A stretch of DNA of 64,000 nucleotides from Chloroflexota bacterium (GCA_005882135.1 VBDR01000025.1:152480-216479), one strand, 5' to 3'; positions 18,923 through 29,154 are shown, counted from the stretch's first letter. Translations and numbers: made by a program. The notes: generated by a model from the sequence alone, not told the origin.

Positions 18923-19232
18923 GACCTGACGAGGATAGCGGCCGCCCAGAGCACGCAACAGCTCAGGTACCTCAACTGAGGTAGCACGAAATCGTTCAAA
19001 TGCAGGCTGGTCACGACGACCGTCGTCGGCGATGATTTCGGACAGTCGGGTTCTGGGCCCGGCATGCGTTCAGGCTGCGGGGGGCGAGCCATGCGCCACG
19101 CGCATGGCTGCTCCCTCTCCTCAACTCTCGCGGAAATTCGCTGTGCTCCGGTGGTCTGCGCGACCGCTTGAATCGAAGCGGATTGGGTGAGCCGCACAGT
19201 TCGCCGCATCGTGGCGGGTGATGGCGAAGGTC

Positions 19233-20150
19233 TCAGTGCCGTGAGCGTTCCGGTGTAAGCAATCCCCACTCCGCGAGCCGCTCGCGGAGCCGCGCCTCGC
19301 GCCGCTCGTCGAGCCGCCTCGCGGGCGGCGCCGGCCAGGGTTCGCAGATGCCCTGCAGATGGAGCGCGGCTTTGATCGCGCTCGGAAAGACACCGCCGCG
19401 GAGCGCCATCACCACTTCGTAGAGGGCATCCTGGCTCACGCGCGCGGCCTCGAGGTGCCCGCCCATGAAGTCGTCGTAGATGCGGACGACCCAACGCGGC
19501 GCGATGTTGCCCGCGCCGCAGATCGTGCCCGCGCCGCCTACCGCAAGCGAAGCAAGCAGCATCGTGTCGCTGCCCGTGAAGACGCGGAATCCGGCCACGT
19601 CGCGGGTGGCGAGGCAGATTCCTTCGAAGTATTCGAAATCGCGGCTCGAATCCTTGATGCCCGCGATCGCGCCTTCGCGCGCAAGCGTGGCCACTGTCGC
19701 GGGCTCGACCACGACCTTGGTGAACTGAGGAATGTTGTAGACCAGGATCGGCACCGGCGCCCGCTCCCCAATTTCCCGGTAGAAGGCGAGCACGCCGTCC
19801 TGGTCCATGGGGTAATAGAACGGAGGCGCCACGAGCGCAGCGTCGGCTCCCTGGCTCGCGGCGGCTTCGACCTCCGCCCGGGCAGATGACAGCCGGCTCT
19901 GTGCCACGCCGCAGATGACCGGGACACGTCCGCCGGCCGACTTGATCACCGTGCCGAGGATCTGGCGCCGGGCTGGCGCGTCGAGCGCGGCCGTCTCGCC
20001 AGTCGAACCGAGCGGGAGGAGGCCGTGCACGCCGCCCGCGAGCACATGCTCGACCAGCCGCGTGACCCCGGCCTCATCGACCGCGCCGTCCTTCTTGAGC
20101 GGCGATGCGAGCGCGACGAGGACGCCCGAGAGCCCGTCGAGCTTGAACAC
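19233..20150 (-). CDS. Dihydrodipicolinate synthase/KDG aldolase family protein
   Basis: GVHGLLPLGSTGETAAL, VPILVYNIPQFTKV, IAGIKDSSRDFEYF. Confidence 0.9.
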   Translation of the reverse strand: MFKLDGLSGVLVALASPLKKDGAVDEAGVTRLVEHVLAGGVHGLLPLGSTGETAALDAPARRQILGTVIKSAGGRVPVICGVAQSRLSSARAEVEAAASQGADAALVAPPFYYPMDQDGVLAFYREIGERAPVPILVYNIPQFTKVVVEPATVATLAREGAIAGIKDSSRDFEYFEGICLATRDVAGFRVFTGSDTMLLASLAVGGAGTICGAGNIAPRWVVRIYDDFMGGHLEAARVSQDALYEVVMALRGGVFPSAIKAALHLQGICEPWPAPPARRLDERREARLRERLAEWGLLTPERSRH

Positions 20151-20173
20151 CGCCGCTCAGACTACCGCGCGGG

Positions 20174-21052
20174 CTACGGCGTCGCTGCTGAAACGACGTG
20201 GTTGCGCAGGGTGCCGATGCCTTCGACCTCGGCCTCCATCAAGTCACCAGGCTTGAGGAACTCGGGAGGGGTGCGTGCAAAACCGACTCCGTCGGGTGTG
20301 CCGGTGGCGATGATCGCCCCGGCCGGCAGCGTCATGCCCCTTGAGACCCACTCGATGATGGTGTCGACTGCGTAGATCATGTCGCGGGTGTTGCCGTCTT
20401 GCTTCACGACCCCATTGACCCGAAGTAGCAACCGGAGCGACTGGGGGTTGCCGATCTCGTCGGGAGTCACGATCCACGGACCGATCGGGCAGAAGCCGTC
20501 CAGGCTCTTGCCCTTGAAGTACTGACCGCCCCACCCGAACTGGATGTCGCGCGCGCTGACATCGTTCAGCGCGACGAAGCCGAAAACATGGTCCAGCGCG
20601 CGCTCGCGTCCAATGTTCTTGCCGGCACGCCCGATGACCACGCCGAGCTCCACCTCCCAGTCGACCTGTGCGGTCACGTCGCCGTCGATGACCACGTCGT
20701 CGTAGGGACCGGCGACCGTCGTCACCGCCTTGGTGAACACGGTCGGCGGATCGACGGCCTTGCCTGATGCGCGCGCACTTTCTTCGGCATGCGCCTGGTA
20801 GTTGCGGCCGATTCCGATCACGTTGCCCCGCGGTTGAGGGAGCGGCGCCATCAGCTCGAGGTCCTGGAGTGCATGCGTCCGCGACCTGCTGGACGCAAGA
20901 GCGTCCCGCAGCAGCGCCATGCCTTCCTCTCCCGCGTCGATCAAGGACAGCATGCCTGCAGGCTCAGCCAGCTCGACGATCTCGTTTGGATTGTCCGATC
21001 GCGCCACCCCAAGGCGATAAGCCCCATCGAGGCGAAACGTAATCAGCCTCAT
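20174..21052 (-). CDS. Fumarylacetoacetate hydrolase family protein
   Basis: VIGIGRNYQAHAEES, QVDWEVELGVVIGRAGKNI, GFVALNDVSARDIQF, GTPDGVGFARTPPEFLKPGD. Confidence 0.93.
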   Translation of the reverse strand: MRLITFRLDGAYRLGVARSDNPNEIVELAEPAGMLSLIDAGEEGMALLRDALASSRSRTHALQDLELMAPLPQPRGNVIGIGRNYQAHAEESARASGKAVDPPTVFTKAVTTVAGPYDDVVIDGDVTAQVDWEVELGVVIGRAGKNIGRERALDHVFGFVALNDVSARDIQFGWGGQYFKGKSLDGFCPIGPWIVTPDEIGNPQSLRLLLRVNGVVKQDGNTRDMIYAVDTIIEWVSRGMTLPAGAIIATGTPDGVGFARTPPEFLKPGDLMEAEVEGIGTLRNHVVSAATP

Positions 21053-21053
21053 C

Positions 21054-21569
21054 TCACGCAGATTCTGACTGCGCCCCGACGTCGGGTTTGAGGCGCTGGC
21101 CGATCAGCAGCGCGCATTCGCGCATCAGCTCGAGGATCTCATGCTGGATTTCCACCTGTTCCTTGCTCGCACCGCAGAGCGTCCCGAAGAACCTTCCCTC
21201 GGCGGTGAACACGGGGTAGGAGACGAAGGTCCGGATCTGGAGCAGCCTGGCGACGCTGCTCTTGGGAAATTGTTTCTGGGCCTCGCTCGTGTAGTTCGGG
21301 CCGCCCTCGACGACAAACCGGCACACCCCCTCGGACCAGGGCAGGGTCACGTCCTCCGGGATGTGGAAGAAATTGCTGCGGTTGCACGAGAACACGATGT
21401 ACTGCTCATCCATGGTCAACCTCGTCTCGGCCAGGTACGTGGAGCTGAGGCCCGTGAGCTCGGCGAGGCGCGCCAGCACTCCGCGGGCGACGGTCTCGAG
21501 GTCCGCGCCATCCGCCGCCGCCTCAGCGAGCAGCTCGCGGGCGCTTGGCCTTTTGACATCCCAGGACAT
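21054..21569 (-). CDS. GAF domain protein
   Basis: LAELTGLSSTYLAETRLTMDEQYIVFSCN...LPWSEGVCRFVVEGGPN...ASKEQVEIQHEILELMRECALLIGQRL. Confidence 0.75.
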   Translation of the reverse strand: MSWDVKRPSARELLAEAAADGADLETVARGVLARLAELTGLSSTYLAETRLTMDEQYIVFSCNRSNFFHIPEDVTLPWSEGVCRFVVEGGPNYTSEAQKQFPKSSVARLLQIRTFVSYPVFTAEGRFFGTLCGASKEQVEIQHEILELMRECALLIGQRLKPDVGAQSESA

Positions 21570-22357
21570 CAGTCGCTCTCGGCGTTTTCCTCGGGCTCGG
21601 CGTACCAGCGCACGCGGTCGCCGACGCGGTTGCGCAGCCGCCACCTGCCGCTCTTGGGTTCGTTCTCGATCCCCTTCCGGAGCAAAGCCAGCCGCTCTTC
21701 GATCAGCCCGACGGATTCCCCGTCCAAGCCATACGAGCCGATGTTGGCCTGGCAGTGCTCGATCGTGCTCTTGGCGGTGCGCCAGAGGCCCCAATCGCGG
21801 GCGCAGACCTGGGCGATGAAGTCTCCCTCGATCCCCGAGCTGTCGCCGTCCGTGACGGGGTGGTGATAGATGAGGTTGTAGATGTCGCGCTGGTCGCGCT
21901 CGGTGAGCTTCACGATCTGGAGCTTGGTGAGCAAGAGCTCGGCCAGCGGCAGCGTTAGCGGCTCGCGCTCGAGGCGATCGGCGATCGGGATCTGGTGGCA
22001 CATCGAGAAGTCGCCGATGAAGACATCCAGCTTGCGGGCATTGGCTTCGTCGTAAAAGAGGAGGCGGCCGGCCCCGTGGAGGGCGTTGAACATCCGGTCG
22101 GGCGCGTAGCCGGCCGCGATCAGCACCTGGGTCACGGCGGTGCGAGCCCCGCGGTGCGTGGCCACGTCGATGTCCTTGATGGGGCGGGGGAGAAGCGGTC
22201 CTTCGGCCGGGGCCTGGAGGTACACGGCGGCGCCGCCGAGGACACGCGCCACCACACCCAGGCGGTTCGCCGCTTCGACGAGTCGCCGCGCTTCGGCAAC
22301 CGGGTCTCGAAGAGGAACGCTATCCGGTCGTGAAGAGGAAATCGATGTAGCTTCCAT
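21569..22357 (-). CDS. Nucleotidyltransferase (AbiEii-like/hypothetical NTase fold)
   Basis: RVLGGAAVYLQ...PIKDIDVATHRGAR, ARKLDVFIGDFSMCHQIP, LLLTKLQIVKLTERDQRDIYNLI. Confidence 0.65.
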   Translation of the reverse strand: MEATSISSSRPDSVPLRDPVAEARRLVEAANRLGVVARVLGGAAVYLQAPAEGPLLPRPIKDIDVATHRGARTAVTQVLIAAGYAPDRMFNALHGAGRLLFYDEANARKLDVFIGDFSMCHQIPIADRLEREPLTLPLAELLLTKLQIVKLTERDQRDIYNLIYHHPVTDGDSSGIEGDFIAQVCARDWGLWRTAKSTIEHCQANIGSYGLDGESVGLIEERLALLRKGIENEPKSGRWRLRNRVGDRVRWYAEPEENAESD

Positions 22358-23285
22358 CCTCGGCGAAGTCCACGATAGCGCCGCGGAGCACGTCTGCGGC
22401 GTAATCGCTGCCCGGATTCAGACACATCGTCGAGCCGATCTTCTGCGCCGCCTTCGACTCGTGGATGTGGCCGTGCAGCCCGACCGCCGGCTGGTGGCGC
22501 TTGATGACCTCCCGCACCGCCTTGCTGCCGACAGGGACGATGCTCGGCCTCCCGCCTCGGATCACCGGACGCAGCTGCGGGTCGAGCTCGGCCGCGAAAT
22601 CGAGGCCTGAGCCGTAGGGCGGGCAGTGAAAGTTGACAACCATCTTCCTGCCCACCGGCGCCCCCTCCAGGATCTTCTCCAGCCTGCGGCCGAGCTCGTC
22701 TTCCGGGTATTCGCGCTCGGTGTTCCAGGGCGTGGGCGTGACGTCGCCGCAGCTTGCCATCACGACTGGCCCGAGATCGCAGATCTCGGCCTCGGGTGAC
22801 TCGATCCTGCCTGCCGCCTTGAGCACCGGGTCGATCGCTTTGGGATCGTCGTTGCCGGGCGTGATGATGCAGCGGACACTCGGCGCGAGGCGTTCTTCCG
22901 CAAGCGCGCACCAACCCTCGATCTGCTCGATGATCGCCCGCTGGAAAGCCCTGTCCAGGTGCGCCTGGTCGCGCTCCATGCGCTCGATGTCCTCCGCGTC
23001 GCTGAGGACGGAGTAGAACCCCATGCGGTTGATCTCGGCGCGGAGGCGCTCCTCCTCCGCGCGGGGCACGGCCACCGGCTCCCCGCGGACCCTCGCCACG
23101 AGGTTGCCGTTCTCCCTTCGGATCGGAACCAGGCCCTTGCCGGCGATGTCACCGCCGAGAACCAGGACGTCCGCCTCGTAAGAGTCCGCGGCGGCGAGGA
23201 ACTTCCTGAAGCAGCGGTCGGAGCCGTGGATGTCGGTCGCGAAGAAGACGCGGAGGGCCCGCTTTTTGGGACGCCCGAAAAACAT
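22320..23285 (-). CDS. Metallophosphoesterase
   Basis: FFATDIHGSDRCFRKFL, VLVLGGDIAGKG, ITPGNDDP, NFHCPPYGSGLD, GLHGHIHESKA. Confidence 0.93.
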   Translation of the reverse strand: MFFGRPKKRALRVFFATDIHGSDRCFRKFLAAADSYEADVLVLGGDIAGKGLVPIRRENGNLVARVRGEPVAVPRAEEERLRAEINRMGFYSVLSDAEDIERMERDQAHLDRAFQRAIIEQIEGWCALAEERLAPSVRCIITPGNDDPKAIDPVLKAAGRIESPEAEICDLGPVVMASCGDVTPTPWNTEREYPEDELGRRLEKILEGAPVGRKMVVNFHCPPYGSGLDFAAELDPQLRPVIRGGRPSIVPVGSKAVREVIKRHQPAVGLHGHIHESKAAQKIGSTMCLNPGSDYAADVLRGAIVDFAEDGSYIDFLFTTG

Positions 23286-23305
23286 GGAACCCCTCCGCCT
23301 TCTCC

Positions 23306-24946
23306 TTACTCGGGCGGCAGCTCGCGCATGGCGAGGCGCAGATCGATCGACGAGCGCGACAGCCTCATCTGCCTAGCGATCAGGTAGATCACCGGACCGG
23401 CCAGGAGCACGATCACCAGCGCGCCAACGGATGTGAGCGTGAAGCTGCCGAACACTTCAGGGTGCGTGACGATCAGCGCGACCACAATCACGGCCAGCAG
23501 CGTCGTGGCCGCTCCCCAGAGAGACGGCACCGGGACGCCGCCCACGCGCGCCAGCTCGGTCTGGCCTGGCCGCATGATCAGGTCGGGACGGCGGTAAGGA
23601 AGCGCGGTCGCCGCCACTCCTCCGGCCACGATGATCAGGGCAACGAACAGAGCCAGGTTGGCCACGATGTTGGAGAGGTTGACGAAAGCCGCCAGGATCG
23701 CGAAGAGGATGCCGATGACCACCGCAACGATGATCGCGTTGGTGGGAATCGCGCTCCGCTCGCTGATCTTGGCAAGGCTGATCGGGAGCAGGCGGTCGAA
23801 GGCGAGGGCGAACATGACCCGCGTGACCACGGCGACGAAAGCGAGGTCGACGGCGAGCTCCGCCGACGGCACCGCGATACCGATCAGGATCTTGGAGATC
23901 GGGTCACCCGACAGAATCAGCCCGTAGCCAAGCCCGCCGGCGGACGACTGAAGGCTCGTGATCTTCCCGTAGGCGTCGGGATCCGTGGCGCCGAGCTTGG
24001 CCTGTGACTGCATGAAATCCAGGCCCACCGTGTTGCGCATCAGCAGCCAGACACCGAGCCAGACCACGACCAGGAGCCCGATGCTGATCACAGACGCGTA
24101 GAGATACGTGCGCCCGGGCCGCTTCAGTTCGCCGCCGACGTAGTACGCGTAGAGCACACCGTTGTAGTTCAGGACCATGAACGGCACCGCGGTCAGCGAG
24201 GCGCCGATCGAGATCCCGAGCGGGATCTGGTTCTTCTGCGCGGCGGCAAGGATGTCATTGAAGGCATTCGGGTGGTTGCTGAAGGTGGCCAGCGCGTTGA
24301 CGAAATCCTGGTGCGAGTGGGTGATCAGAAGCCAGCCGAGGACCAGGAAGGCCAGCAGCTGGATGCCCACCAGAGCGAGGATCACCTGGGCGAGCCGGCG
24401 GATCGAGACCAGGGAGACCGCGCCGACGACCAGGAGCATGACGACGCTGATCGCGGCGATCGCGCCCTGGCTCGTCACGTTGCCTGCCGCGTCGCTGATC
24501 GCCGAGCTGTTGAAGGCGGCGCCCAGTGCGGTGAGCATGAACGGCGTGTAGGCCGCGGTGAAGTTGGCATTCGCGGCCAGGATGTAAGTGAAGGCGATGC
24601 AGATGCTGATGCCGGCCATCGCGCCCAGCGCGGGCGAGATGATGCGGGAGAGGTACACGTACTCGCCGCCGGCGCGGGGGATGGCCTCGAGCAGGTACTT
24701 GTAGGCGAACATCGCAACCAGCCAGATCGCCGCGCCCAGCAAGAGCGGCAGCGTCATGTCGGCCTGGTTGAAGGAGACAAGACCGGCATTGAAGTTGATG
24801 AACGTGTTGACGACGGCGACCGAGGCCAGCGCGATTCCGGTGGCGGCCGGGACTCCGAGCTCGCGGACAAGGCCGGACGACTGGCGGGTGAAAAGGCCCT
24901 GGCCGGCGGCGGCCTTGCCTCCGACTGATGCGCTGGTACTCGCCAT
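23306..24946 (-). CDS. APC-family amino acid permease
   Basis: 12-TM-like protein; IPRAGGEYVYLSRIISPALG. Confidence 0.9.
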   Translation of the reverse strand: MASTSASVGGKAAAGQGLFTRQSSGLVRELGVPAATGIALASVAVVNTFINFNAGLVSFNQADMTLPLLLGAAIWLVAMFAYKYLLEAIPRAGGEYVYLSRIISPALGAMAGISICIAFTYILAANANFTAAYTPFMLTALGAAFNSSAISDAAGNVTSQGAIAAISVVMLLVVGAVSLVSIRRLAQVILALVGIQLLAFLVLGWLLITHSHQDFVNALATFSNHPNAFNDILAAAQKNQIPLGISIGASLTAVPFMVLNYNGVLYAYYVGGELKRPGRTYLYASVISIGLLVVVWLGVWLLMRNTVGLDFMQSQAKLGATDPDAYGKITSLQSSAGGLGYGLILSGDPISKILIGIAVPSAELAVDLAFVAVVTRVMFALAFDRLLPISLAKISERSAIPTNAIIVAVVIGILFAILAAFVNLSNIVANLALFVALIIVAGGVAATALPYRRPDLIMRPGQTELARVGGVPVPSLWGAATTLLAVIVVALIVTHPEVFGSFTLTSVGALVIVLLAGPVIYLIARQMRLSRSSIDLRLAMRELPPE

Positions 24947-24993
24947 GCTTCCCTCCCCTAAACGAGCGACAAAAAGAACATCAAAGGGCGATC

Positions 24994-25011
24994 TTCTGGA
25001 GCGTTCCAGAA
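24994..25011. promoter_or_regulatory. LacI-type operator upstream of the permease
   Basis: TTCTGGAGCGTTCCAGAA, near-perfect palindrome. Confidence 0.65.
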
Positions 25012-25066
25012 CCATAGGTCAAGGCAGGTAACGCGTCAAGAACGATTTAGGGAGTGGGGGTGACCG

Positions 25067-26182
25067 CTAACCCACAATCTCCGCAACGGTCACCCACCGG
25101 CGCTCCACCGCCGAGCGCTCAATCGCTTCGCAGACCGCCTGGACCGCGGCTCCCTGGGCGAAATCTGGTTCCCATGGCCCCTCCGGCCAGCGGTCCAGCA
25201 GGTCGCCCAGCTGGTTGACGAAGCTCGAGCCGTAGCCGACGCCCTGGCCGATGGGCCACCAGTCGGCCGTGTACGGGTGGCTTGGATGCTCGGCCCGGAT
25301 CCTCCGCATGCCATAGAGCTCGGGACGGTCGTCGCCATCCCCGTACAGCAGCTCGTTCAGCCGCGCGTATTCGAAGACGAGCGTGCCGCGATCGCCGTTG
25401 ACCTCGATCGTGAAGTCGCACGGCCGGCGCACGGCGGTCCGGGCCATCTCGAAGACTCCGCTGGCGCCGGACTCGAACCGGGCCAGCGCCGCGGAGGCGT
25501 CGTCCACGGTTACGGGCCGTCCCGACCGCTCGCGGGCAAAGGTCTCGGACTGGCCGCTCACCTCCGCGATCGGTCCGGCCATCCAGGTAGCCATGTCGAT
25601 GAGGTGGCTTCCCAGGTCGGCGATCGTCGTCCCGCCCATCGATCGGTCGAAGCGCCAGTCAAACGGGATCGCAGGGTCGACGAACTCGTCGGACAACCAC
25701 GTGGCGCGGAGCAGCCTCACGGCGCCGACCGCGCCTTCGTCGATCATCCGCTTCATCAGCGAGACCGCGGGAAGGCGCCGGTAGTTGAAGCCGACGGCGT
25801 TCAGGACGTGCGCCTCCTCCACCGCCGCGACGGCCGACGCCGCCTGCGCGTAGGTGACGGCCAGCGGCTTCTCACATATCACCGCCTTGCCTGCCTCGGC
25901 TGCCGCGGCGGCAATCTCGGCATGCGTGCCGGGCGGGGTGCAGATGTCGACGATGTCGACGTCGGGGCGACCGACCAGGTCGCGCCAGTCGCTCACCGAG
26001 CTTGCGATGCCGTACGCGGTAGCGGCCGCGGCCACCTTCTCCCGGTCCCGCCCGCTGATCACTCGGACGCGCGGGCGATCGCGAAGGCGCCGCATGACCG
26101 GCGCCACCCTGTAGCCGTAGGAGTGGGCCTTGCCCATGGCTCCGTAGCCGACGATGCCGATGCCGATCTCGGCCGCGCCCAT
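25067..26182 (-). CDS. Gfo/Idh/MocA family oxidoreductase
   Basis: MGAAEIGIGIVGYGAMGKAHSYGY, EKPLAVTYAQA, FNYRRLPAV, DLGSHLIDMATWM. Confidence 0.92.
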   Translation of the reverse strand: MGAAEIGIGIVGYGAMGKAHSYGYRVAPVMRRLRDRPRVRVISGRDREKVAAAATAYGIASSVSDWRDLVGRPDVDIVDICTPPGTHAEIAAAAAEAGKAVICEKPLAVTYAQAASAVAAVEEAHVLNAVGFNYRRLPAVSLMKRMIDEGAVGAVRLLRATWLSDEFVDPAIPFDWRFDRSMGGTTIADLGSHLIDMATWMAGPIAEVSGQSETFARERSGRPVTVDDASAALARFESGASGVFEMARTAVRRPCDFTIEVNGDRGTLVFEYARLNELLYGDGDDRPELYGMRRIRAEHPSHPYTADWWPIGQGVGYGSSFVNQLGDLLDRWPEGPWEPDFAQGAAVQAVCEAIERSAVERRWVTVAEIVG

Positions 26183-27105
26183 CAAGCAGTCACGGTTTGG
26201 GCGGCCGCACGCTCCGCAGCGTCGAGCGCCGCGGCGGCATCGTGTGCGCTCGCGCCTTCGAGCGGCCCGCCTCGGACGTGGCGTGCGAAACTTTCCGCCT
26301 GCAGTCGCAGCGCGCCAAAAAAAGTGTCGTCGGCGGTCGGCGGCCACAGGAACTTGCACTCCTCAGCATCCCTGGTGCCGAAGACCTCGACCTTGCATAC
26401 GTCGCCTAGCGGAAATCGCCTCCCCAGCGAGACGACGGCCGTCGTCCCGCCCGAGAGCGCCGCGATCGCATGCGCGCTTTCTGGGTCGCCCGGCCAGGGC
26501 TCGGCGGCGACGCCCGACGCGAGCGATGAGATCGCGCCGAACTCCTGCTCGACGAGCCAGCGCGTCTGGTCGAACTCGTGCACGCCCATGTCGACGAAGA
26601 TGCCCCCGCTGTGGGCCCGAAAGTTGGCGCCCGGAGGCTCCGCGTCCCACTGATAGTTCGCGACCATATAGATCTCGCCGAGCTCACCCCGGACGATCCG
26701 CTCGCGCAGCCGTTTCAGCATGGGCACGAACCTGCGCCAGAAACCCACCTGGAATGGCAACCCCGCCGAGGTCACGAGGGCAGCGGCCTCGCGGGCCTGC
26801 GACGCCGTGATGCCGACAGGTTTTTCACAGAGCGTGGGCATGCCGGCAGCGAGGAGGCGCTTGACGGTCTCGAGGTGCAGGTCGCTCGGCACGCAGACGA
26901 GCACGGCGTCGAGGCGGCCCGACTCGAGCATCGCGTCGAGGTCTTCGTGGACTGTCGCGACGGTTGGGCCCAAAGACCGCCGGGTCGCTTCGCTCGGCTC
27001 GGCGATGGCGGCCACCTCCACCTCGGCCGAGCCTCCCAGCGCGCGTAGGTGGTTGCGGCCCATCCGACCGGCGCCGGCCAGGCCGAACCTGAATGCTGAC
27101 AAGCG
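26182..27105 (-). CDS. Gfo/Idh/MocA family oxidoreductase (non-ATG start, approximate)
   Basis: SAFRFGLAGAGRMGRNHLRAL, CEKPVGITASQAREAA, GIFVDMGVHEFDQTRWL. Confidence 0.92.
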   Translation of the reverse strand, partial: RLSAFRFGLAGAGRMGRNHLRALGGSAEVEVAAIAEPSEATRRSLGPTVATVHEDLDAMLESGRLDAVLVCVPSDLHLETVKRLLAAGMPTLCEKPVGITASQAREAAALVTSAGLPFQVGFWRRFVPMLKRLRERIVRGELGEIYMVANYQWDAEPPGANFRAHSGGIFVDMGVHEFDQTRWLVEQEFGAISSLASGVAAEPWPGDPESAHAIAALSGGTTAVVSLGRRFPLGDVCKVEVFGTRDAEECKFLWPPTADDTFFGALRLQAESFARHVRGGPLEGASAHDAAAALDAAERAAAQTVTA

Positions 27106-27106
27106 T

Positions 27107-28024
27107 TCAGAACCCCCGCGCGGCCAGGTACTCACGGTTCGCGCGCTGGTCCGCCGCCGCCGTCCCGTCTGGGTCCGGCAGCACGTCTTGCTCGACCACG
27201 ATCCATCCCGCGTAGGAGTCTCGGATCGCCTCCAGGACCGCGTCGACGTCGAGATCTCCTTCACCCAGGCGGCAGAACGCCTTTCTCCGCCAGATTTCCG
27301 AAACCGGCGCCGCTTCCCGCACGATTCCTTCGACCACCTGCCGGCGCGCATCCTTGAGGTGAAAGTGATTGATCCGGCCGCGCCATTCGCGGATCGCTCG
27401 CACCGGATCGCCGCCGCCGAGGAGCAGGTGCCCGGTGTCCAGGCAGAGGCCGATCGAGGTGTCTTCCAGGACGCGCTCGATCTCCCAGGGGGCTTCGACG
27501 TGGGTGCCCGTCTCGTGGTGAAAAGTGGGTACGTAGCCTCGCTCGCGGCAGCATGCCACCGCCATCTCGACGCCTTCCGCGAATCGTTTCCAACCTTCGG
27601 CGTCAAAACCCAGCGAGCGGTCACTGGCGGCCTGACCCGGCTTTGACCGGCGCAGGTCACTGCCGACGTCGGCCAGCGTCGGTCTCGGCTTGAGGCCGTT
27701 TTTCGCCCCCACGGTGTCGAACACGTCGAGCAGGGAACCCAGCTCTCGCAGCGCGGCAGGCATCTTTGCGTGGTCACTGAACGGCAGCTCGAAAAATCCG
27801 CCCGACAGCGCAAGGCCGCGGCGGGCGAGGTTTACCGCTAGGTCGTCTCCGAGGCCGAAATAGCCCAAAGGCCCGAGATCGATCCCCGCGTAACCGGCGC
27901 CGGCCACCTCGTCGAGCACGGTGTCCCCATCCGGGACGCCGGGCAGGATGCCTACGGTCAGCTCGAAGGCGCCGTAGCTGACTGGCGCGTTGGCGATGAC
28001 GATGTCGCGCGCTTCCGTCACGAG
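27107..28024 (-). CDS. Sugar phosphate isomerase/epimerase, IolE/inosose dehydratase-like
   Basis: ANAPVSYGAFELTVGILPGVPDGDTVLDEVAGAGYAGIDLGPLGYFG, IGLCLDTGHLLLGGGDP, NHFHLKDARRQV, GWIVVEQDVLPD. Confidence 0.88.
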   Translation of the reverse strand, partial: LVTEARDIVIANAPVSYGAFELTVGILPGVPDGDTVLDEVAGAGYAGIDLGPLGYFGLGDDLAVNLARRGLALSGGFFELPFSDHAKMPAALRELGSLLDVFDTVGAKNGLKPRPTLADVGSDLRRSKPGQAASDRSLGFDAEGWKRFAEGVEMAVACCRERGYVPTFHHETGTHVEAPWEIERVLEDTSIGLCLDTGHLLLGGGDPVRAIREWRGRINHFHLKDARRQVVEGIVREAAPVSEIWRRKAFCRLGEGDLDVDAVLEAIRDSYAGWIVVEQDVLPDPDGTAAADQRANREYLAARGF

Positions 28025-29154
28025 TGTTCGCTGGGAGCCGTTGCCATCGCCGGCTCTGAGGGTCGAGCTCGGGGCGTGCGACTTTGATGCACCGCGACCA
28101 CGGCCTCGCACAGCGCTATGTCGTGCAGCGCGTCCGGACCCGAAGTGATCGGACGCCGTCCGCCGCTCACGCAGTCGTGGAAGTGGATCAGCTCTTCCTT
28201 GAAGCTCTCGCGATAGGACGTCACGTCTTCTGTGTGAGACGCGCGTGGGGACCCGGCCTGCCCGTCCTCGGTGATCAGCAGGGTTGGCATGCTGCGCAAG
28301 AACGGCGACGGGAAGGCAAGGATCACCCTGCGCTCAGGCGAGTAGAAGGCAAACTCCATCGAGTAGCGCGCTATCCCTGGCAGGTCGACCCACGCCAGGA
28401 TGCACTGCGTCGCGCCGTACTTGAAGATGGCCGTGAGGCCCGTGTCGCGGATGTCGGCGAACTCGAGGCTGTCCGGTTCGCCCATCACGCCGCGCATCGC
28501 GTTGAACTCGTGGACCACGCTGTCGAGGAGCACGCTCCGGTATGCCCACCGCGACAGCGCGTCTGCATCCGGCACCGCCGCGTCGAGACGCGCGGCGTCA
28601 TCCTCGCTCAGGGTCTGGGCGAGATCTTTCGGCAGCGTCCCTCCCCGGCGCAGGTTGTACTGCTGGACATAGGGCTCGATGGGGGACTCGAGGGTGGTGA
28701 TGCGAAGCAGGCGCAGGTCGCGAAGGGTGCGCACCTCCTCGATCACCCGCGCGTACGCCGGGTCGTAGCGCTTGTTGTAGCCGACCATCAGCACGACGCC
28801 GGCAGCCTCGGCCGCCTCGATCATGGCCCTGCCTTCGGCGACCGAGAAGCACATCGGCTTCTCGACCATGACGTGGATGCCGGCCTTCGCGGCCGCGATC
28901 GCAATCGGCGCGTGGCTCCCCGAGGTCAGGACCAACACGGCGTCAAGACGCCGGGCGAGCAGCTCCTGCCACGAGGCGAACTGCTCCGGCACCCGATACT
29001 CGCGCGCGCAGGCCGCCCGAAGCTCCTCCGATACATCGCATACCGCCGCGATCTCGAAGCGGTCGGCCAGCTCGCGCAGATAGTGGAGGTGCATGACCTG
29101 AGCGATCAAGCCGCACCCGATTACCCCTACCCTCAGTCGGCCGGCCATGCTCAC
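28018..29154 (-). CDS. Gfo/Idh/MocA family oxidoreductase
   Basis: RLRVGVIGCGLIAQVMHLHYLREL, MVEKPMCFSVAEGRAM, GYNKRYDPAY. Confidence 0.92.
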   Translation of the reverse strand: MSMAGRLRVGVIGCGLIAQVMHLHYLRELADRFEIAAVCDVSEELRAACAREYRVPEQFASWQELLARRLDAVLVLTSGSHAPIAIAAAKAGIHVMVEKPMCFSVAEGRAMIEAAEAAGVVLMVGYNKRYDPAYARVIEEVRTLRDLRLLRITTLESPIEPYVQQYNLRRGGTLPKDLAQTLSEDDAARLDAAVPDADALSRWAYRSVLLDSVVHEFNAMRGVMGEPDSLEFADIRDTGLTAIFKYGATQCILAWVDLPGIARYSMEFAFYSPERRVILAFPSPFLRSMPTLLITEDGQAGSPRASHTEDVTSYRESFKEELIHFHDCVSGGRRPITSGPDALHDIALCEAVVAVHQSRTPRARPSEPAMATAPSEHS

